Assembly: GCF_000714545.1 (NCBI RefSeq)
Contig: NZ_AUNB01000084.1
Coordinates: 62,001-126,000 of the forward strand
DNA from: Thioclava indica
Lineage (GTDB): Bacteria > Pseudomonadota > Alphaproteobacteria > Rhodobacterales > Rhodobacteraceae
DNA length: 64,000 bases
Direction of reading: 5' to 3'
Shown here: positions 48,576-56,736 of the stretch, piece by piece
Layout of the letters: every line of letters starts with the position of its first letter
How positions within the stretch are numbered: the stretch's first letter is position 1
The notes under the pieces: model-generated
Database searches by the model: none
What the model was told of the DNA's origin: nothing
What the model saw: the letters and a program-made list of their open reading frames with translations, nothing else
Program-made: the position numbers and the translations under genes

Positions 48576-49466
48576 TCAGACCCGCAAGATCAGGCGGATC
48601 ATCAGCCAGCCGATAAAGATCGTCAGCGCGTCGATTGCCAGCCAAGGCGCAAGCGTTGCAAAGTCGCGCGCATTGATCACAATAGTGTAAAGCGCCAGCC
48701 CGTCGAGATTGCCGTAAAAGCCGACAAAGAACATGCTGGTGAAATTATTCACCAGATGCAGCGCCAATGCCGCCCCGATATTGCCAGTGCGCGCGGTCAG
48801 ATCAGCGGCGAGGCAGCCAAAGACAAAGGCCCAGATCGCCAGCCAGAGCGCGTTTGGTCCGAAGCTGCTTGGATCGTAATGCAGCACGCCAAACAACGCC
48901 GAAGGCAGCACCATCCAAGCCAGCGGGGAGCGCGAGCGCGCGCCCAATTGTTGCAGCAGATAGCCGCGAAACAGCACTTCCTCGGCACCGATCTGCACCG
49001 CAAGCAGGGGGATCGCGAGCACCATCCATGGTAAAGATGTTGCCAACCGGGTCGAGCGTCCGACATCATCGTCCACCAGCGCCAGCGCCGCACACAGCAG
49101 CGATATGACCAAGACCCAAGGCAGCACCGCGCGGAAATCGCGTAGCACGTTGGGGCCAAACAGCACCCCCGCCGGGCGACCGTGCAACCAGCGCGTCACG
49201 AAGACCACGCCAAGCAGCAATGGCGCAAAACTTGCGAGCAAAATCACGACTCCTCGCGGGGTCGAACCCGATGCAATTTCGTTGAGAAGCCCTACAAGGC
49301 GCAGTGGCGGCACCGATTGCGCCAGTATCGTGAGCAGCATCCAGCCCGCGCCGATATAGATTGCGATGATCATGCCCAGGCCGAGCACCGTGCGCCATAA
49401 CTCGGATTTCTGGCGTGCGGGCGCAGTCATAAGCGCCAGCGCCCGATACCCCGTCACGGCACTCAT
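48576..49466 (-). CDS. CPBP family intramembrane metalloprotease
   Basis: The start at 49466 (MSAVTGYRALALMTAPARQ) gives 296 residues; an in-frame ATG 12 codons later is possible. About eight hydrophobic helices carry the CPBP motifs: EEVLFRG (Glu162, Glu163, Arg167), FGVLHYDP (histidine) and HLVNN (histidine/asparagine). The family includes Rce1-like CAAX proteases and bacteriocin-immunity proteins; the substrate is unknown. It lies 67 bp upstream of accD on the same strand and is divergent from the TauE-like gene. Confidence 0.9.
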   Translation of the reverse strand: MSAVTGYRALALMTAPARQKSELWRTVLGLGMIIAIYIGAGWMLLTILAQSVPPLRLVGLLNEIASGSTPRGVVILLASFAPLLLGVVFVTRWLHGRPAGVLFGPNVLRDFRAVLPWVLVISLLCAALALVDDDVGRSTRLATSLPWMVLAIPLLAVQIGAEEVLFRGYLLQQLGARSRSPLAWMVLPSALFGVLHYDPSSFGPNALWLAIWAFVFGCLAADLTARTGNIGAALALHLVNNFTSMFFVGFYGNLDGLALYTIVINARDFATLAPWLAIDALTIFIGWLMIRLILRV

Positions 49467-49647
49467 TGCTGCAAAACTCGGTTGAACGCGGTGATGAGCC
49501 ACATAAGTTGGATCGCTGACATGAGTGTCCCTGGGTTTGCCTTGGTGTCCCCAGATAGCGTCAGCGCGCCGCGCCGTGCAACCGCACAGGCTTTACATTC
49601 GCGCAAGCGCGGCGGAAGAAGACTCGGAAGTGACTAAGGGACGCGCG

Positions 49648-50409
49648 ATGTTCGACCTCTCCTACGAATTGGTTGTGATGCTGATCGGAGCGGCCTTTGT
49701 CGCAGGGTTCGTTGATTCGATTGCCGGCGGTGGCGGGCTGATCACGGTGCCTGCGTTGCTGCTGGCGGGGGTGTCGCCGCTGCAGGCTTTGTCGACCAAC
49801 AAAATCCAAGGCACATTCGGCGCGGCAACGGCGGCGCTGTCATATGCCGCCTCGGGGCGAGTCGATCTGAAACGCCAGCTTCCCGCAGCCGCGCTGGCCT
49901 TTGTGGCGGGGCTGTGTGGCGCGCTGCTTGTGTCGGTCATTCCGACCGATCACTTGCAAACCGCGCTGCCCTTTGTGCTGATCGCGATCGCGGTGTTTTT
50001 TGCACTGCGACCGGGACTGGATGATACCGATAAACTTGAGCGCATCCCGCCCGCCGCTTTCACCGCGTTTTTCGTGCCCGTCATCGGGTTTTATGACGGG
50101 TTGATCGGGCCGGGTACGGGGGCGTTCTTTATGATCGGTTTCGTGATGCTGGCGGGTTACGGCGTGTTACGCGCGACCGCGCACACCAAATTGCTGAATT
50201 TCGCCTCTAATATCGGTGGGCTTGTCGGGTTTATCGCGATGGGCACACCGCTTTGGGGTTTGGGGCTGGCGATGGGTGTGGCGCAGATCGCAGGCGCGCG
50301 GCTCGGGTCAAAGCTCGCGATGCGCATCGGCGCGCGGCTGATCAAACCGCTGCTGGTTGTTACCTCGTCTTTATTGGCGCTGAAACTGATCTGGGATCGT
50401 CTGATTTAG
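49648..50409 (+). CDS. TauE/SafE family sulfite/organic anion exporter-like permease
   Basis: The start at 49648 (MFDLSYELVVMLIGAAFVA) has AAGGGA upstream and gives 253 residues with about eight helices. The family signatures are FVDSIAGGGGLITVPALLLAG (about 23-43, first half) and IGFYDGLIGPGTGAFFMIGF (about 148-167, second half). TauE/SafE proteins export or import small sulfonates, sulfite or other anions; specificity cannot be read. The stop shares bases with the fliI stop on the opposite strand (TTTAG). Confidence 0.93.
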   Translation: MFDLSYELVVMLIGAAFVAGFVDSIAGGGGLITVPALLLAGVSPLQALSTNKIQGTFGAATAALSYAASGRVDLKRQLPAAALAFVAGLCGALLVSVIPTDHLQTALPFVLIAIAVFFALRPGLDDTDKLERIPPAAFTAFFVPVIGFYDGLIGPGTGAFFMIGFVMLAGYGVLRATAHTKLLNFASNIGGLVGFIAMGTPLWGLGLAMGVAQIAGARLGSKLAMRIGARLIKPLLVVTSSLLALKLIWDRLI

Positions 50410-51731
50410 CGCCCTGCCTGTGACAATACCTCGCTAAGTTGAGCAAAACTGCCCGCGACACCTTCGGACGCGGGCAAGGCGATGAACCCGTCAAGCTGCG
50501 GCCAGATCCGAATCGCGGCATCCACCATCGGATCAGAACCCGCTGCATATAGCCCGGCTTGAATCATCATTTCCGCCCGATCATACGCACCCAGCAAGGC
50601 GCGCGCATGCGATATCAACCCGTTTTCCCCGGGAGTGGCCGCGTCTGGCAGCGAGCGCGAAACCGAACGCAGAAGGTTGATCGCCGGAAACCGCCCGCGT
50701 TCGGCAATCTCGCGTTCCAGCACGACATGGCCATCCAGCACGCCGCGCAGAATATCCGCCACCGGCTCATCCATATCCGAGCCCGCGACCAGCACCGAAA
50801 ACACCGCCGTGATATCACCCGACCCATCCACGCCCGGCCCGGCGCGTTCGCCCAGCGCCATGATTTGATACGAGGTCGAGGGCGGATAGCCACGCAAAGA
50901 CGCAGGCTCGCCTCCTGCCAGCGCGACCTCGCGATGGGCCTCGGCGAAACGGGTCACCGAATCAGCGAGATAGAGCACATGTTTTCCCTGATCGCGGAAA
51001 TATTCGGCCACCGACATCGCAGCCCACGCGCAGCGCCGCCGCACGAGAGGCGATTGGTCCGAGGTGGCGGCAACGATCACCGCGCGCGCCATCCCCTCGG
51101 GGCCCAAGGTTTTCTCCACGAATTCACGTAACTCGCGCCCGCGCTCGCCGATCAAGGCGATCACCACGACATCGGCTTGCACGCCGCGCGCGAAGTTCGC
51201 CAAAAGCGAGGATTTCCCCACGCCGGACCCCGCAAACAACCCGATCCGTTGACCGCGCACCAGCGGCAAAAGCGTGTTAAACGCCGCCATGCCGGTTTCC
51301 AACCGCGCGCCCAGCCGTTTGCGTTGCGCAGCGGGGGGAGGCGAAGCACGCAGTTCACACTCCTGCGCGCCGTGAACCAAGGGTCGCCCATCCAGCGCCC
51401 CACCGAACGGATCAATGATTCGCCCGATCCAGCTATCATGAGGCGCGATGCCACCCTGACCCAGCAGCTCCACCTCATCGCTGATTGCCACGCCATCGGC
51501 GGCACCATCTGGCAGCACCGTCACCCCGCCGCGCGTGAGCGACAGCACCTCTGCGCCGATCTCGCGCCCCGACTGGCAGCGAATCAGCGCACGATCCCCC
51601 AATGCGGCGCGGCGCGTCAGTCCGCTGACCTCAATTGTGCCTTGGCGCACCTGCGTGACGCGCCCGACAGAGTGTACCGATCCGATGCCGCGCATCTCTG
51701 CGCGTAATAAGTCAAATCCTGCGTATGCCAT
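50406..51731 (-). CDS. fliI: Flagellum-specific export ATPase FliI
   Basis: FliI is the hexameric ATPase that powers or assists type III export of flagellar parts. The 441 residues contain Walker A GSGVGKSS at 168-175, the ATP-synthase-like ALIGERGRELREFVE, Walker B VLYLADSVTRFA and the family signature PPSTSYQ. It is transcribed away from flgB across an 81-bp shared promoter region. The N-terminal beta domain is complete. Its usual partner fliH is not adjacent. Confidence 0.97.
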   Translation of the reverse strand: MAYAGFDLLRAEMRGIGSVHSVGRVTQVRQGTIEVSGLTRRAALGDRALIRCQSGREIGAEVLSLTRGGVTVLPDGAADGVAISDEVELLGQGGIAPHDSWIGRIIDPFGGALDGRPLVHGAQECELRASPPPAAQRKRLGARLETGMAAFNTLLPLVRGQRIGLFAGSGVGKSSLLANFARGVQADVVVIALIGERGRELREFVEKTLGPEGMARAVIVAATSDQSPLVRRRCAWAAMSVAEYFRDQGKHVLYLADSVTRFAEAHREVALAGGEPASLRGYPPSTSYQIMALGERAGPGVDGSGDITAVFSVLVAGSDMDEPVADILRGVLDGHVVLEREIAERGRFPAINLLRSVSRSLPDAATPGENGLISHARALLGAYDRAEMMIQAGLYAAGSDPMVDAAIRIWPQLDGFIALPASEGVAGSFAQLSEVLSQAGR

Positions 51732-51776
51732 TCTGGACTCCTCATGTTCTCGAAACGTTTTCTAAACCATTCACCC

Positions 51777-51791
51777 TTAAGGCTTGGTTGA
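51777..51791. promoter_or_regulatory. CtrA-like binding site in the fliI/flgB divergent promoter
   Basis: TTAA-N7-TTGA (51777-51780, 51788-51791) matches the alphaproteobacterial CtrA consensus TTAA-N7-TTAA at 7 of 8 positions. It lies 22 bp before the flgB start and 46 bp before fliI. CtrA controls flagellar genes in Rhodobacterales, so the location fits; binding is not shown. Confidence 0.55.
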
Positions 51792-51812
51792 TAGCTCGGA
51801 GGAGAAGCCCCG

Positions 51813-52199
51813 ATGTTCGAGAAACTTGAGATCCTACAAATGGCCAGTGCGATGGCCACCCATGCGTCCGCTCGGCAAAATGCCGTGGCGCAAAATATCG
51901 CAAATGCGGACACGCCCGGTTACGCCGCGCGTGATCTGCCATCCTTTGAGTCGCTTTACCAAAGCGAAAGCGCTGATGGCATGCGTGCCACGCGCGCAGG
52001 CCATATTGGCGCCGATCACACGGTGAGCACTTCGTATGAGGTGAAGGCCGATCCAGATGCGACCTCACCTGATGGCAATTCGGTTTCGCTGGAAGACGAG
52101 ATGGTCAAATCGGTCGAGGTCAAACGCCAGCATGACTTGGCACTTGCTATCTATCGCTCGTCTCTGACGGTGCTTCGCACCTCTCTCGGGAGGAGCTGA
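51813..52199 (+). CDS. flgB: Flagellar basal-body rod protein FlgB
   Basis: FlgB is a proximal-rod subunit. The 128-residue protein has the rod-family N-terminal signature ARQNAVAQNIANADTPGYAAR (about 20-40, shown to 20 residues by family convention at NAVAQNIANADTPGY), and a C-terminal heptad helix (VKRQHDLALAIYRSSLTVLR). GGAGGAG lies upstream of the ATG. It opens the flgB-flgC-fliE-fliQ-flgF-flgG-flgA-flgH-fliL operon under the CtrA-like site. Confidence 0.95.
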   Translation: MFEKLEILQMASAMATHASARQNAVAQNIANADTPGYAARDLPSFESLYQSESADGMRATRAGHIGADHTVSTSYEVKADPDATSPDGNSVSLEDEMVKSVEVKRQHDLALAIYRSSLTVLRTSLGRS

Positions 52200-52201
52200 A
52201 G

Positions 52202-52594
52202 ATGAGTGATTTTTCCACTGCACTCTCTCTCTCGGCATCGGGCATGAAGGCGCAAGCCATGCGCCTGCGCTATGTCTCCGAGAATATCGCGAACACCGAC
52301 ACCCCCGGCTACCACCGCAAAACCGCCGCGTTTCAGGAGGTGGTCGAGGGCGGAGAGCAAACCGGTGGCGTCAAGCTTGGCCCGGTGCAGCTAGATCGGC
52401 GCGAACTGACCCAAATTTACAATCCCGGCCACCCGATGGCGGATGAGAATGGCTACTACGACGGCTCAAATGTCGATCTGGTGGTCGAAATCGCTGACGC
52501 GCGCGAAGCGCAGCGCAGCTACGAGGCGAATCTTAAAATGTTCGATCAGTCACGGCAAATGTCGTCATCGCTGCTTGATCTACTTCGCCGCTAG
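52202..52594 (+). CDS. flgC: Flagellar basal-body rod protein FlgC
   Basis: FlgC is the second proximal-rod subunit. The 130 residues include the rod signature RLRYVSENIANTDTPGYHRK (about 21-40), DENGYYDGSNVDLVVEIADA typical of FlgC (about 80-100), and the C-terminal helix YEANLKMFDQSRQMSSSLLDL. It starts 2 bp after the flgB stop with GGAGG inside the flgB end as ribosome-binding site, so the two are coupled. Confidence 0.96.
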   Translation: MSDFSTALSLSASGMKAQAMRLRYVSENIANTDTPGYHRKTAAFQEVVEGGEQTGGVKLGPVQLDRRELTQIYNPGHPMADENGYYDGSNVDLVVEIADAREAQRSYEANLKMFDQSRQMSSSLLDLLRR

Positions 52595-52610
52595 ATAAGG
52601 AGACTCTAGA

Positions 52611-52904
52611 ATGGATGTTACAACTTCTCTTGCATCGCAAAGCTATGCCCACGCTCGCGCCGCTGCGGCCCCAAATCCGCAAGCGGCCGGGCCGGCAAGC
52701 TCGGCGTTCGAAGATGCCGCCAGTTCTTTTGCCGATACGCTGAAAACGGGTGAAGATGCGGCGAAATCCGCGATGACAGGCGGTGCCGATCCGCATGCGC
52801 TGGTGCAAGCTTTGGCGCAAACGGAACTCGCGGTCGAAACCGCCGTGACCGTGCGCAACAAAGTTGTCGAGGCGTATCAGGAAATCTTGCGGATGCCGGT
52901 CTGA
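52611..52904 (+). CDS. fliE: Flagellar hook-basal body protein FliE
   Basis: FliE links the MS ring to the proximal rod. The 97-residue protein has an Ala/Pro-rich N-terminus and the FliE helical core (SSFADTLKTGEDAAKSAM ... ALVQALAQTELAVETAVTVRNKVVEAYQEI, where the second stretch is about residues 64-93). AGGAG lies upstream. The stop overlaps the fliQ start by one base. The placement between flgC and fliQ is normal for this lineage. Confidence 0.93.
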   Translation: MDVTTSLASQSYAHARAAAAPNPQAAGPASSAFEDAASSFADTLKTGEDAAKSAMTGGADPHALVQALAQTELAVETAVTVRNKVVEAYQEILRMPV

Positions 52905-53170
52905 TGCAGGAAGCCATTTTCTTTGACACGATGCGGCAGGGGCTGTGGATCGCGGTGATGATCGCCGCCCCGATGCTGGCGGTCGCACTGATCGCGGGTG
53001 TGACGATTGGTTTGTTCCAGGCCCTCACCTCGGTGCAGGAAATGACGCTGACCTTCGTGCCCAAAGTCGGGGCGATGCTGATCGTGTTCTGGGCCACGAT
53101 GTCTTTCATGTCCGACAGTCTGGTCGACTTCTTCACCCAGACTCTCGTGCCTTTGATCGCGGGGAGCTAA
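52904..53170 (+). CDS. fliQ: Flagellar export-gate protein FliQ
   Basis: FliQ is a small subunit of the type III export gate together with FliP and FliR. The 88 residues form two transmembrane helices joined by LFQALTSVQEMTLTFVPK (about 38-55), the family signature. It overlaps fliE by one base and precedes flgF by 4 bp. fliR lies in the facing operon at 57815; fliP is not in the window. Confidence 0.95.
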   Translation: MQEAIFFDTMRQGLWIAVMIAAPMLAVALIAGVTIGLFQALTSVQEMTLTFVPKVGAMLIVFWATMSFMSDSLVDFFTQTLVPLIAGS

Positions 53171-53174
53171 CGCG

Positions 53175-53891
53175 ATGGATAATGCAATCTACGCCACACT
53201 TTCGCGGCAGTCCGGGTTGATGCAGGAAATGCGCACGGTGGCGAACAATATCGCCAACGTGTCAACCACCGGATTTCGCCGCGAAGGCGTGATCTTTTCG
53301 GAATACATCTCGGGACTTGAGGACAATGGACCCTCGCTATCGATGGCCTATGCCAACGGGCGCAATATCGATCTGCAACAAGGCGGGCTGACCCAAACCG
53401 GCGGACGGTTCGACTTCGCGATTGAGGGCGAGGGGTTCTTTATGATCGAGACGCCACAGGGCAATCAACTGACCCGCGCGGGCAGTTTCATTCCCTCCCC
53501 CGAGGGTGAGTTGCTTAGCCCCGATGGCTATCGCCTGCTTGATCCCGGCGGCACGCCTGTGGCGGTGCCCGGCGGGGTGCAAGATATCGCGCTCGCCTCG
53601 GACGGCACGCTTTCGGCCGCTGGCGAACCGATTGCCCAGGTGGGGGTGTTCCTACCCAGCGATCCCAACGAATTAACCCATGTTGGAGGCACCCGTTTCG
53701 CCGCCGAAGCCGGGGCAGAACCGATGGAAGGGGCCACGCTTTTGCAGGGCTATCTTGAGGATTCCAACGTGAATCCAGTCTCGGAAATCAGCCGCATGAT
53801 CGAGGTGCAGCGCGCCTATGAGCTTGGCCAGAAATTCCTCGATCGTGAGGACGAACGTATTCGCAGCGTCATCTCGACGCTCGCCAGATAA
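53175..53891 (+). CDS. flgF: Flagellar rod protein FlgF
   Basis: FlgF is a proximal-rod protein. The 238 residues begin with the rod signature MRTVANNIANVSTTGFRREG (about 16-35), contain the FlgE/F/G middle domain (FAIEGEGFFMIETPQGNQLTRAGSF in part, about 82-106), and close with the C-terminal NVNPVSEISRMIEVQRAYE (about 199-217). It is shorter than FlgG next door and starts with DNAIYATLSRQSGLM, which marks FlgF. It lies 12 bp before flgG. Confidence 0.95.
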   Translation: MDNAIYATLSRQSGLMQEMRTVANNIANVSTTGFRREGVIFSEYISGLEDNGPSLSMAYANGRNIDLQQGGLTQTGGRFDFAIEGEGFFMIETPQGNQLTRAGSFIPSPEGELLSPDGYRLLDPGGTPVAVPGGVQDIALASDGTLSAAGEPIAQVGVFLPSDPNELTHVGGTRFAAEAGAEPMEGATLLQGYLEDSNVNPVSEISRMIEVQRAYELGQKFLDREDERIRSVISTLAR

Positions 53892-53903
53892 CAGGAGAGA
53901 GCC

Positions 53904-54689
53904 ATGCGTGCCCTTCAAATCGCCGCCTCCGGAATGAGTGCGCAGCAAATGCGCGTCGAGGTCATTTCGAACAACCTCGCGAACATGTCCACGACCGGCT
54001 ACAACCCGCGCCGTGCCGAGTTTGCCGATCTGCACTACCAGCAAATGACACGCCCCGGTACGATTAACGCCACTGATGGCACACAAATTCCCGCAGGTGT
54101 GCAGCTTGGTCTTGGGGTGCGTCCGACTGCCGTGACCGTCAACCTCTCGCAAGGCTCGCTTTCCGCGACGGGGGGCGATCTGGACGTGGCGATTGACGGG
54201 GCGGGTTATCTTGAGGTGACGCTACCCTCTGGCATCTCGGCCTACACGCGCGATGGTGGGCTCAAGCGATCTGGCGATGGCGAAATTGTCACGTCAGACG
54301 GCTACCCCGTGGTGCCCGCCATGACGATTCCCGATGATGCCCGCGCCATTGCGATCAACGCCGATGGCGAGGTTTACGCCTATTTTAACGATCAAGTGGA
54401 TGCCCAGCTTTTAGGTCAGTTTACCTTGGCCAATTTCACCAATGACAAGGGGCTTGAGGCGGTGGGGTCGAACCTGTTTCTTGAAACCGGCGCCTCCGGC
54501 CCGCCGAATGTGAACACCCCTGGCCAGGATAGTCTAGGCACGTTGCGCCAAGGTTATCTTGAGGAAAGTTCAGTCGATCCCGTGCGCGAGATTACCGAAT
54601 TGATTAAGGCACAGCGCGGCTATGAGTTGAACGCCAAAGTCATCTCGGCTGCCGATCAAATGCTTGGCGCAACCACGCAGGTGCGCTGA
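53904..54689 (+). CDS. flgG: Flagellar distal rod protein FlgG
   Basis: FlgG builds the distal rod. The 261-residue length is typical. It starts MRALQIAASGMSAQQMRVEV, has VISNNLANMSTTGYNPRRAE, VGLGVR-type segment QLGLGVRPTAV, the FlgE/F/G domain, and the C-terminal SSVDPVREITELIKAQRGYE. AGGAGAG lies upstream. The stop overlaps the flgA start by one base (TGATG). Confidence 0.97.
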   Translation: MRALQIAASGMSAQQMRVEVISNNLANMSTTGYNPRRAEFADLHYQQMTRPGTINATDGTQIPAGVQLGLGVRPTAVTVNLSQGSLSATGGDLDVAIDGAGYLEVTLPSGISAYTRDGGLKRSGDGEIVTSDGYPVVPAMTIPDDARAIAINADGEVYAYFNDQVDAQLLGQFTLANFTNDKGLEAVGSNLFLETGASGPPNVNTPGQDSLGTLRQGYLEESSVDPVREITELIKAQRGYELNAKVISAADQMLGATTQVR

Positions 54690-55111
54690 TGAAACGGGCG
54701 ATAATCTTGGCAGCGTTGGTCTTGGCACCGCTGCCTGCACTGGCCGATCACCTCGTGGCGACGCGCACGATCCGGGCGAAGACCGTGTTGACGCCCGACG
54801 ATCTTGCGCTGCAAGCGGGCGATCTGCCGACAGGGATCACCTCGGCCGAAGATGTCATCGGGCTGGAAACGCGCGCAACGCTTTATGCCGGTCGCCCGAT
54901 CAACATGGGCGATCTGGGTGCGCCTGCAATCATAGAGCGCAACCAGTTTCTACCGTTGGTTTATCGCAACGCCGGTCTCGAAATTCGCGTCGAAGGACGT
55001 GCGCTGGAGCGTGCCGGCGTCGGGGACACGATCCGGGTGATGAATGCCAACTCTCGAACGACAGTCAACGCGCGCCTCGCCGCAGATGGCGCGGCCTATG
55101 TCATGCAATGA
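54689..55111 (+). CDS. flgA: Flagellar P-ring assembly chaperone FlgA
   Basis: FlgA is the periplasmic chaperone for P-ring formation. The 140-residue protein, of the short kind, has a signal peptide (1-19, cut near ALA-D), a SAF domain (RTIRAKTVLTPDDLALQAGD, about 27-46) and the C-terminal LERAGVGDTIRVMNANSRTTVNARL with the family's VxV pattern (about 107-131). It overlaps flgG by one base and precedes flgH by 10 bp. The P-ring gene flgI is not in the window. Confidence 0.93.
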   Translation: MKRAIILAALVLAPLPALADHLVATRTIRAKTVLTPDDLALQAGDLPTGITSAEDVIGLETRATLYAGRPINMGDLGAPAIIERNQFLPLVYRNAGLEIRVEGRALERAGVGDTIRVMNANSRTTVNARLAADGAAYVMQ

Positions 55112-55121
55112 AGGACCAGTT

Positions 55122-55847
55122 ATGAAATCTCCCACCCTGATCTTTCTGATGATCGCGCTGAGCGCTTGCGGCCGCCTTGAAGACGTCGGCAAGGCCCCCA
55201 ATTTCACCCCCGTTGAAAGTGGCAACGAGTTCTTCGCGATGTCGAGCGTGCCGATGCCCGAAACCGTTGCCTCACGCGACCCCACGCGACAGGCTTCCCT
55301 GTGGTCAGGGTCCCGCAACTCGCTTCTTGGCGACCGGCGCGCGGTGCAGCGTGGTGATATTCTGACGGTGGTGATTGAAATTAACGATAAAGCCGAGATT
55401 TCGAATTCGACCGGGCGTTCGCGTTCTGGCTCGGAAAGTATGGGCATCCCATCGCTATTTGGCATTCCGCAGCGGATTGACCAGCGGCTGCCCGACGGGG
55501 CGTCAATGGCCGATGCGGTTTCGACAAATTCCAGTTCGTCCTACCAGGGCGATGGATCTGTCTCGCGCAACGAAAAGCTAACCCTGCGTATCGCCGCCAC
55601 GATCATCGAGACCCTGCCGAACGGCGTTCTGCGCATCCAAGGCAGCCAAGAGGTGCGCGTGAACAACGAGGTGCGCGAGTTGATCGTAAACGGTTTTGTG
55701 CGTCCCGAGGATGTCAGCCGTCAAAATGAAATCACCTATGACAAGATCGCTGGCGCGCGCATTTCTTATGGCGGACGCGGTCAGATCACCGATGTGCAGC
55801 AGCCTCGGATTGGACAGCAGGTCGCTGATATTCTTTTGCCCTTCTGA
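55122..55847 (+). CDS. flgH: Flagellar L-ring lipoprotein FlgH
   Basis: FlgH forms the outer-membrane L ring. The start at 55122 (MKSPTLIFLMIALSACG) has GAAGGA upstream and a lipobox LSAC (lipid-bearing Cys16); a longer upstream frame inside flgA would destroy the signal. The 241 residues include SLWSGSRNSLLGDRRAVQRG, GDILTVVIEINDKA, GSVSRNEKLTLRIAATI and VRPEDVSRQNEI, all FlgH hallmarks. It is followed by fliL after 9 bp. Confidence 0.96.
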   Translation: MKSPTLIFLMIALSACGRLEDVGKAPNFTPVESGNEFFAMSSVPMPETVASRDPTRQASLWSGSRNSLLGDRRAVQRGDILTVVIEINDKAEISNSTGRSRSGSESMGIPSLFGIPQRIDQRLPDGASMADAVSTNSSSSYQGDGSVSRNEKLTLRIAATIIETLPNGVLRIQGSQEVRVNNEVRELIVNGFVRPEDVSRQNEITYDKIAGARISYGGRGQITDVQQPRIGQQVADILLPF

Positions 55848-55856
55848 GAGGTCGAA

Positions 55857-56354
55857 ATGTTTGGTAAAATTTTCCCTATTCTTCTCGCGGTGATCGGGCT
55901 CGCCGCAGGTGGAGGCGCTGGTTATTTCCTGCGCCCACCCCCGCCCGACCCAGAGGCAACGGCAGACTGTGCGCCAAATCCGAAGGATCATGGCGATAGC
56001 GAAGTCGAAAGCACCGAGGAACTCACTGAAACCTCCGAATTTGTTAAGCTTAACAACCAGTTTATCGTGCCGGTTGTCGAAGACGGGCTTGTGAGTTCGC
56101 TGGTGATCATGTCGCTCAGCCTCGAGGTCAAAACGGGCGCCACCGAAAAGGTGTATCGCGCTGAACCCAAGCTACGCGACGCCTTTTTGCAGGTCCTATT
56201 CGACCACGCCAATACGGGAGGGTTTGCAGGTGCATTCACCGGATCGGCCAATATGGACCGGCTGCGAAACTCGCTGACGGAAACCGCGCGCACGGTTTTG
56301 GGTAGCGATGTGATCGGAGTTCTTGTGTCGGACATCGTTCGCCAAGACACTTGA
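55857..56354 (+). CDS. fliL: Flagellar basal body-associated protein FliL
   Basis: FliL is a single-pass inner-membrane protein that surrounds stator units and supports motor torque. The 165-residue protein has one N-terminal helix (about 5-24), a Pro/Asp/Glu-rich linker (about 28-58) and a periplasmic FliL domain (YVKL-like EFVKLNNQFIVPVVEDG at about 61-77, LRDAFLQVL near 106). The domain diverges from enterobacterial FliL, as is common here. It is the last gene of the flgB operon and is followed by a terminator. Confidence 0.88.
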   Translation: MFGKIFPILLAVIGLAAGGGAGYFLRPPPPDPEATADCAPNPKDHGDSEVESTEELTETSEFVKLNNQFIVPVVEDGLVSSLVIMSLSLEVKTGATEKVYRAEPKLRDAFLQVLFDHANTGGFAGAFTGSANMDRLRNSLTETARTVLGSDVIGVLVSDIVRQDT

Positions 56355-56376
56355 AAATATTGGGAATTTTACGCTA

Positions 56377-56406
56377 AGGGGTCGCAAATCGCGGCCCCTA
56401 TTTTTT
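56377..56406 (+). terminator. Intrinsic terminator after fliL
   Basis: A 9-bp stem (AGGGGTCGC with CGGCCCCT and a G-T pair, small loop) is followed by ATTTTTT. It lies 23 bp after fliL and just beyond the stop of the convergent FliJ-like gene. Confidence 0.9.
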
Positions 56407-56736
56407 GACCGACAGCTTTTGCAAAACCGAATGACGCCCCACCGCGCGCGCCGCGACTGCGCGCGCTTGTTCTATTTCGGGGGCAAGAGCTGCGATCTGC
56501 ACATGCATCTGGTTGCGCCGCGTCAGGGCGAAAGCGTCAAACCGGCCTGCTGCAATCGCAATCTCCGGGCATTCAGCGCTATAACCATGCGCGGACCGAC
56601 GCGCGGCCTCAAGATCCGCCACCGCAGTTTCCATCTCACGCTGACGCAGGGTTAAGGCGCTTAGCTTGACGAGCTCCAGCTCGCGTTGCATTTCGGCCAA
56701 TGCAGTCAAACGGAGCAGTTGCTTGCGACGGTTCAT
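56398..56736 (-). CDS. FliJ-like coiled-coil protein of the flhB operon
   Basis: The 112 residues are almost all alpha-helical with heptads (LAEMQRELELVKLSALTLRQ and AALAPEIEQARAVAARAV) and basic ends, resembling the size and style of FliJ, the coiled-coil stalk/escort of the export apparatus. Sequence similarity to FliJ is too weak to name it. It overlaps flhB by 4 bases as the last gene of flhA-fliR-flhB, so an export role is likely. FliI, FliJ's usual partner, is 5 kb away. Confidence 0.75.
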   Translation of the reverse strand: MNRRKQLLRLTALAEMQRELELVKLSALTLRQREMETAVADLEAARRSAHGYSAECPEIAIAAGRFDAFALTRRNQMHVQIAALAPEIEQARAVAARAVGRHSVLQKLSVKK

